From assembly GCA_903905455.1 (NCBI GenBank), contig CAIVGN010000198.1, forward strand, positions 37,486-101,485: 64,000 nt of DNA, in the 5' to 3' direction. Both the position numbers and the translations under genes were made by a program. The notes beneath the pieces are model-generated. The model was not told the origin of the DNA and searched no databases. It worked only from the letters and a program-made list of their open reading frames with translations. Shown here one piece after another: positions 61,601 through 64,000 of the stretch; position 1 is the stretch's first letter, and each line of letters begins with the position of its first letter. The DNA comes from an uncultured Archangium sp. GTDB lineage: Bacteria > Myxococcota > Myxococcia > Myxococcales > Myxococcaceae.

Positions 61601-61648
61601 ACGACGGTGCAGCTCGACTCGGCCTGCGCCTTCATCGTCAACCGCTGA
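58613..61648 (+). CDS. RapA-like SNF2/DEAH ATPase
   Basis: 1011 residues, close to E. coli RapA length (968). N-terminal Tudor-like beta domains ([29 protein letters not shown] and following ~100 residues), SNF2 motif I [49 protein letters not shown], and motifs V-VI [47 protein letters not shown]. The C-terminal ~350 residues lack known motifs but correspond to the RapA_C region. RapA is an RNA-polymerase-recycling translocase; the same role is plausible here but not shown. Followed directly by hairpin repeat copy 2. Confidence 0.9.
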   Translation: [1011 protein letters not shown]

Positions 61649-61649
61649 T

Positions 61650-61694
61650 CTCCCTCTCCCTGCGAAAGCGGGGAGAGGGCCGGGGTGAGGGGCC
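61650..61694. repeat. 45-bp hairpin repeat element, copy 2
   Basis: Starts 1 nt after the RapA-like stop. Identical to 26914-26958 except for one loop base (GAAA instead of GAGA) and CC for TT in the tail. Stem CCCTCTCCC/GGGAGAGGG plus the T-G, G-C and C-G pairs is unchanged, so the GNRA tetraloop is preserved. Confidence 0.85.
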
Positions 61695-61706
61695 GACGTG
61701 CCGTGA

Positions 61707-61728
61707 CCCCGCCGTCACCCCGCCGTCA
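61707..61728. repeat. Tandem 11-bp direct repeat
   Basis: CCCCGCCGTCA repeated twice without spacer between the hairpin element and the stop of the convergent tetraheme lipoprotein gene. No known function. Confidence 0.7.
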
Positions 61729-61736
61729 CCTCTCCA

Positions 61737-62993
61737 TCACGGCGCGACGATGCGGCCCAGCGCGCCGCTGTTCCCCTGCTCGGTGTGGCACGAGTTGCAG
61801 TCGCCGTTGGTCTGGGGCGTGGTCATCGTCGCCGTGCGGCCTCCGACGGTGACGCGCGCGGTATAGGGCAGGGCCACGGTGAGGTAGCGCGCGGAGCGGA
61901 AGTTGCCGCTGGTGCTGCTGGCCGTCATCGTCGAGACCACGACCCCGTGGGCGTCGATGATCTGCACCTGCACGCCCGAGGGCTTCGAGTTGCAGCGATC
62001 CTTCTCGTGCAGCGAGGGGAACACGGTGCCCGAGAAGGGGTACGCGTCGCCCGGTGACTGGCTGACGTGGCAGCTGAGGCACGCGAGGCCGGGGTTCATG
62101 TTGGACGACCCGTTGTTGCCGCCGTTCCAGTAGGTGCCGCTGGCGCAGGTCGTCGGCGCTGGGCCCGCATCGGCCACGCCCGCGTCGATCGCCCCGCAGG
62201 TGCCCGCCTGCATGCCGCCGCTGACCCAGCCATCGAAGGCCAGCAGTTCGGCCGCGGTGGGCGTCGGGGTGCCCAGCGGGGGCATGGGGTTCGACGTGGC
62301 GTGCACGCGGACGACCGAGCGGGCGCCGATGGTCACGCCGGCGTAGCTCGGCGAGGCCGCGAGGAAGTCGGCGCGGGCCAGCAACGGGAAGCTGGCGCCC
62401 TGCGTGGCCGGCGAGCCGTGGCACGAGGCGCACTTGGTGGCGACGAACGCGGAGACGTCACACGGCAAGCCGGCGATGCCGCCGTCATGGGGAACGATGG
62501 GCCCCGCGTCGGGTACCTGCGTGCCTCCGTCCGTCATCACCTGGCACGAGCCGGCCTGCATGCCCGCGGTCACCCAGGCCTCGAAGGTGTTGATGCGGGC
62601 GTTGGTGATGGGCGAAGCGGGCGCAGGCGGCATGGTGCCGGCCGTCGCGCGCATGCGCACCACCGCGCGCTGCCCGTAGCTCATCGACGGGTCGACCACC
62701 GACATCGCCGCGAGGTCGGCCCGCGACTGGAGCTTCACCACGCCGCCGTTCGCGTTGTGACACGAGATGCACGAGTCGCCGAGCAGCGCCGCGACCTCGC
62801 ACGGGAGATCGCCGGCCACCGCGGCGCCGCCTCCACTCCCGCCACCACCGTTCCCGCCGCCGATCGCGCCGGTGCCTCCGCCCGAGGTCTGCATTCCGCC
62901 ACCGCTGCCCGAGCCGCCATCCTCTTCGATGCCCAGCACGCCCATGCAGCCCGACATCACCAACAACGTTCCCAACAGTCCGTGCAGCTTCAT
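61737..62993 (-). CDS. Tetraheme c-type cytochrome lipoprotein with duplicated module
   Basis: 418 residues, ATG 62993 preceded by GAGGAAG. Lipobox VMSGC (Cys16), then a Gly/Ser-rich linker. Four CxxCH heme-attachment motifs: Cys75-His79, Cys188-His192, Cys305-His309 and Cys399-His403. Residues 62-150 and 175-266 are a tandem duplication (LPC-V-A, CxxCH, RADL/RADF, VVRxxAT, MPP, FEAW/FDGW, GGMQAG-C), each like the cytochrome-type domains of exported myxobacterial electron-transfer proteins. The second half adds a beta-rich module with two hemes. Likely periplasmic or surface electron transfer; distal axial ligands are uncertain. Confidence 0.85.
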   Translation of the reverse strand: MKLHGLLGTLLVMSGCMGVLGIEEDGGSGSGGGMQTSGGGTGAIGGGNGGGGSGGGAAVAGDLPCEVAALLGDSCISCHNANGGVVKLQSRADLAAMSVVDPSMSYGQRAVVRMRATAGTMPPAPASPITNARINTFEAWVTAGMQAGSCQVMTDGGTQVPDAGPIVPHDGGIAGLPCDVSAFVATKCASCHGSPATQGASFPLLARADFLAASPSYAGVTIGARSVVRVHATSNPMPPLGTPTPTAAELLAFDGWVSGGMQAGTCGAIDAGVADAGPAPTTCASGTYWNGGNNGSSNMNPGLACLSCHVSQSPGDAYPFSGTVFPSLHEKDRCNSKPSGVQVQIIDAHGVVVSTMTASSTSGNFRSARYLTVALPYTARVTVGGRTATMTTPQTNGDCNSCHTEQGNSGALGRIVAP

Positions 62994-63214
62994 GGCGGTC
63001 TTCCTCGAGGCAGAGTCGATGACGCGCAAAGACCATGAGGCCCCGGTGATGACCACAGCCCCTCGACACCTTTTTCGAAACGAGTCGACTCAGCTGCGCA
63101 AGCGCTGCGTTCAGCGGCGCGCGGGGTGGAGTCTTGCCCCGAAGATCGTCGCCCGAGGAATTCGCGAACCCTTTGCGCGCCGTTTGGCTCGCGCATCACT
63201 TTCGCGTGCGCGTT
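62994..63214 (-). promoter_or_regulatory. Upstream region of the tetraheme gene
   Basis: 221 bp without a gene. Contains the 12-mer TTTTCGAAACGA (63072-63083) and, near the OmpA-domain gene stop, CGCGCA (63190-63195)/TGCGCG (63207-63212) as a weak terminator-like hairpin read on the minus strand. Confidence 0.35.
63072..63083. promoter_or_regulatory. TTTTCGAAACGA motif, copy 2
   Basis: Same 12-mer and orientation as 27970-27981, here 78 bp upstream of the tetraheme lipoprotein ATG (minus strand). Candidate shared regulator or sigma-factor site of two lipoprotein genes. Confidence 0.45.
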
Positions 63215-64000
63215 TCAGTCGTCGCTCTCGGCTTGTCTCAAGATGACGAACTCGACGCGGCGGTTCTCGGCGCGGCCCGCTTCGTCTTCGTTGCTGGCGA
63301 TGGGCCGGTCGAAGCCGAAGCCCCGCGTCGTGAGCCGCGTCCCTTCGATCTCCCCGCGTTCGACGAGGAAGCTCTTCACCGCGCGGGCCCGGGCCGCCGA
63401 CAGCTCTCGGTTGTAGTCGGCGGAGCCCACGCGATCGGTGTGGCCTTCGATGCGCACGTGGTCCAGCTCGGGGTGGGCGCGGAGCACCTCGGCCACCTGC
63501 TGGAGCAGCTCGAACGACTCGGGCTTGATCTCGGCCTTGTTGAACTCGAAGAAGACCCGCTCGAGGATCTCCAGGCGCTCGGCGCGGATCAGCACCTTCT
63601 GCGGGCGCCCCGGCGGGCAGCCTGCGTTCTCCGGCGGGCCCGGCACGGTGGGGCAGTTGTCGATGGGGTCGATGACCGAGTCGTCGTCACGATCGGGCCA
63701 GGGGCAGCCGTCGTTCTCCTTCGGGCCGAACTCGCGCGGGCAGTGGTCGACGCCGTTGGTGAGCCCGTCGTGATCCCAGTCTCCGTCGGGGCACGCCTCG
63801 AGCCGGTACGCGGTGCCCTCGGTGCAGTCGGCTGGCCGCTCTCGCGTGGCGTCCGTCGGATCCTCTTCGCCGTTGACGAAGGCGAGGCCGAACAGGAGCC
63901 GGCCGCCGAACCCGGTCGTGCCATAGCCGGGACCGCCGAGCAGCGAGAGCTCCACCGGGCGCAGCCGGTACCGGACGCCGCCGAGGAGCTCGATGAAGCC
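63215..64000 (-). CDS. OmpA-family outer-membrane protein with TSP3-type calcium repeats (5' end outside window)
   Basis: 261 visible residues; the frame is open through the right edge, so the start lies beyond it. The leftover barrel end (GFIELLGGVRYRLRPVELSLLGGPG) precedes thrombospondin-3-like repeats (DGDWDHDGLTNGVDHCP, DRDDDSVIDPIDNCP) and an OmpA C-terminal peptidoglycan-binding domain (VFFEFNKAEIKPESFELLQQVAEVL, RIEGHTDRVGSADYNRELSAARARAVKSFLVERG, NRRVEFVI). Likely outer-membrane porin-like anchor. The Cys in the TSP3 loops are paired with the DxDxDG-type turns. Confidence 0.92.
   Translation of the reverse strand, partial: GFIELLGGVRYRLRPVELSLLGGPGYGTTGFGGRLLFGLAFVNGEEDPTDATRERPADCTEGTAYRLEACPDGDWDHDGLTNGVDHCPREFGPKENDGCPWPDRDDDSVIDPIDNCPTVPGPPENAGCPPGRPQKVLIRAERLEILERVFFEFNKAEIKPESFELLQQVAEVLRAHPELDHVRIEGHTDRVGSADYNRELSAARARAVKSFLVERGEIEGTRLTTRGFGFDRPIASNEDEAGRAENRRVEFVILRQAESDD

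Overview
The window is about 70% GC, almost fully coding, and rich in GTG starts. It carries several markers of a myxobacterium (Myxococcota, Myxococcales; most like the Myxococcus/Archangium/Corallococcus group). These are a Hanks-type kinase with a periplasmic PEGA domain, a giant MopE-like protein with a MYXO-CTERM sorting tail, many Cys-rich lipoproteins, an FHA-GGDEF protein, an NtrC-type regulator and an exported TldD. No rRNA, tRNA, CRISPR array, transposase or phage gene was seen. The only dispersed repeat is a 45-bp hairpin element present twice.

Layout. 1-2307: 3' part of a UvrD/PcrA helicase. 2454-6720: operon of Ser/Thr kinase, TPR/PEGA membrane protein, Cys-rich lipoprotein and exported PstS-like binding protein; then adenosine deaminase (6782-7939) behind a striking inverted repeat. 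7943-14409: envelope-glycan block with four integral-membrane GT-C-type glycosyltransferases and an O-antigen ligase. 14443-20264: class V PLP enzyme, glgC, a small polysaccharide-associated exported protein, and a Tat-targeted small subunit with a GMC oxidoreductase. 20268-24444: lipoprotein, FHA-GGDEF, barrel protein, double cNMP-binding protein. 24509-26913: Nfu-like Fe-S protein with two methyltransferases. 26965-31383: Cys-rich lipoprotein, ECF sigma factor, zinc-finger anti-sigma/FecR protein, Rsm22-like methyltransferase. 31436-34036: three-gene ABC exporter. 34085-38147: HDOD protein, exonuclease III, paired SPFH proteins, zinc-ribbon peptide. 38148-45586: 2029-residue MopE/VWA fusion plus a barrel protein. 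45660-52071: NtrC-type regulator, phosphatase-fold lipoprotein, outer-membrane protein, Tat-TldD and TldE. 52190-58519: Pal-like lipoprotein, coiled-coil protein, RecQ, RadC, zinc-ribbon protein, TudS/DUF523 protein, SDR, small barrel. 58613-64000: RapA-like SNF2 ATPase, duplicated tetraheme lipoprotein, OmpA-domain protein (5' end outside the window).

Working together. Genes within operons are coupled by 4-base ATGA/GTGA or TGATG overlaps at ten junctions. Many gene sets combine a cytoplasmic regulator with envelope proteins (kinase with binding protein; ECF sigma with FecR protein and divergent lipoprotein; NtrC-type regulator with lipoprotein, barrel and Tat-TldD), so the window reads mainly as envelope signalling, surface glycan and exported-protein functions mixed with DNA/RNA housekeeping enzymes. 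Divergent gene pairs are separated by only 23-52 bp, and TA-containing hexamers lie 6-13 nt from the start codons, which suggests that leaderless or very short-leader mRNAs are common here.

The most unusual items are the in-frame fusion of a MYXO-CTERM protein to a lipoprotein-like VWA protein, the exported TldD next to a signal-less TldE, two start-codon-abutting inverted repeats, and a hairpin repeat whose two copies differ in the loop only within the GNRA pattern.
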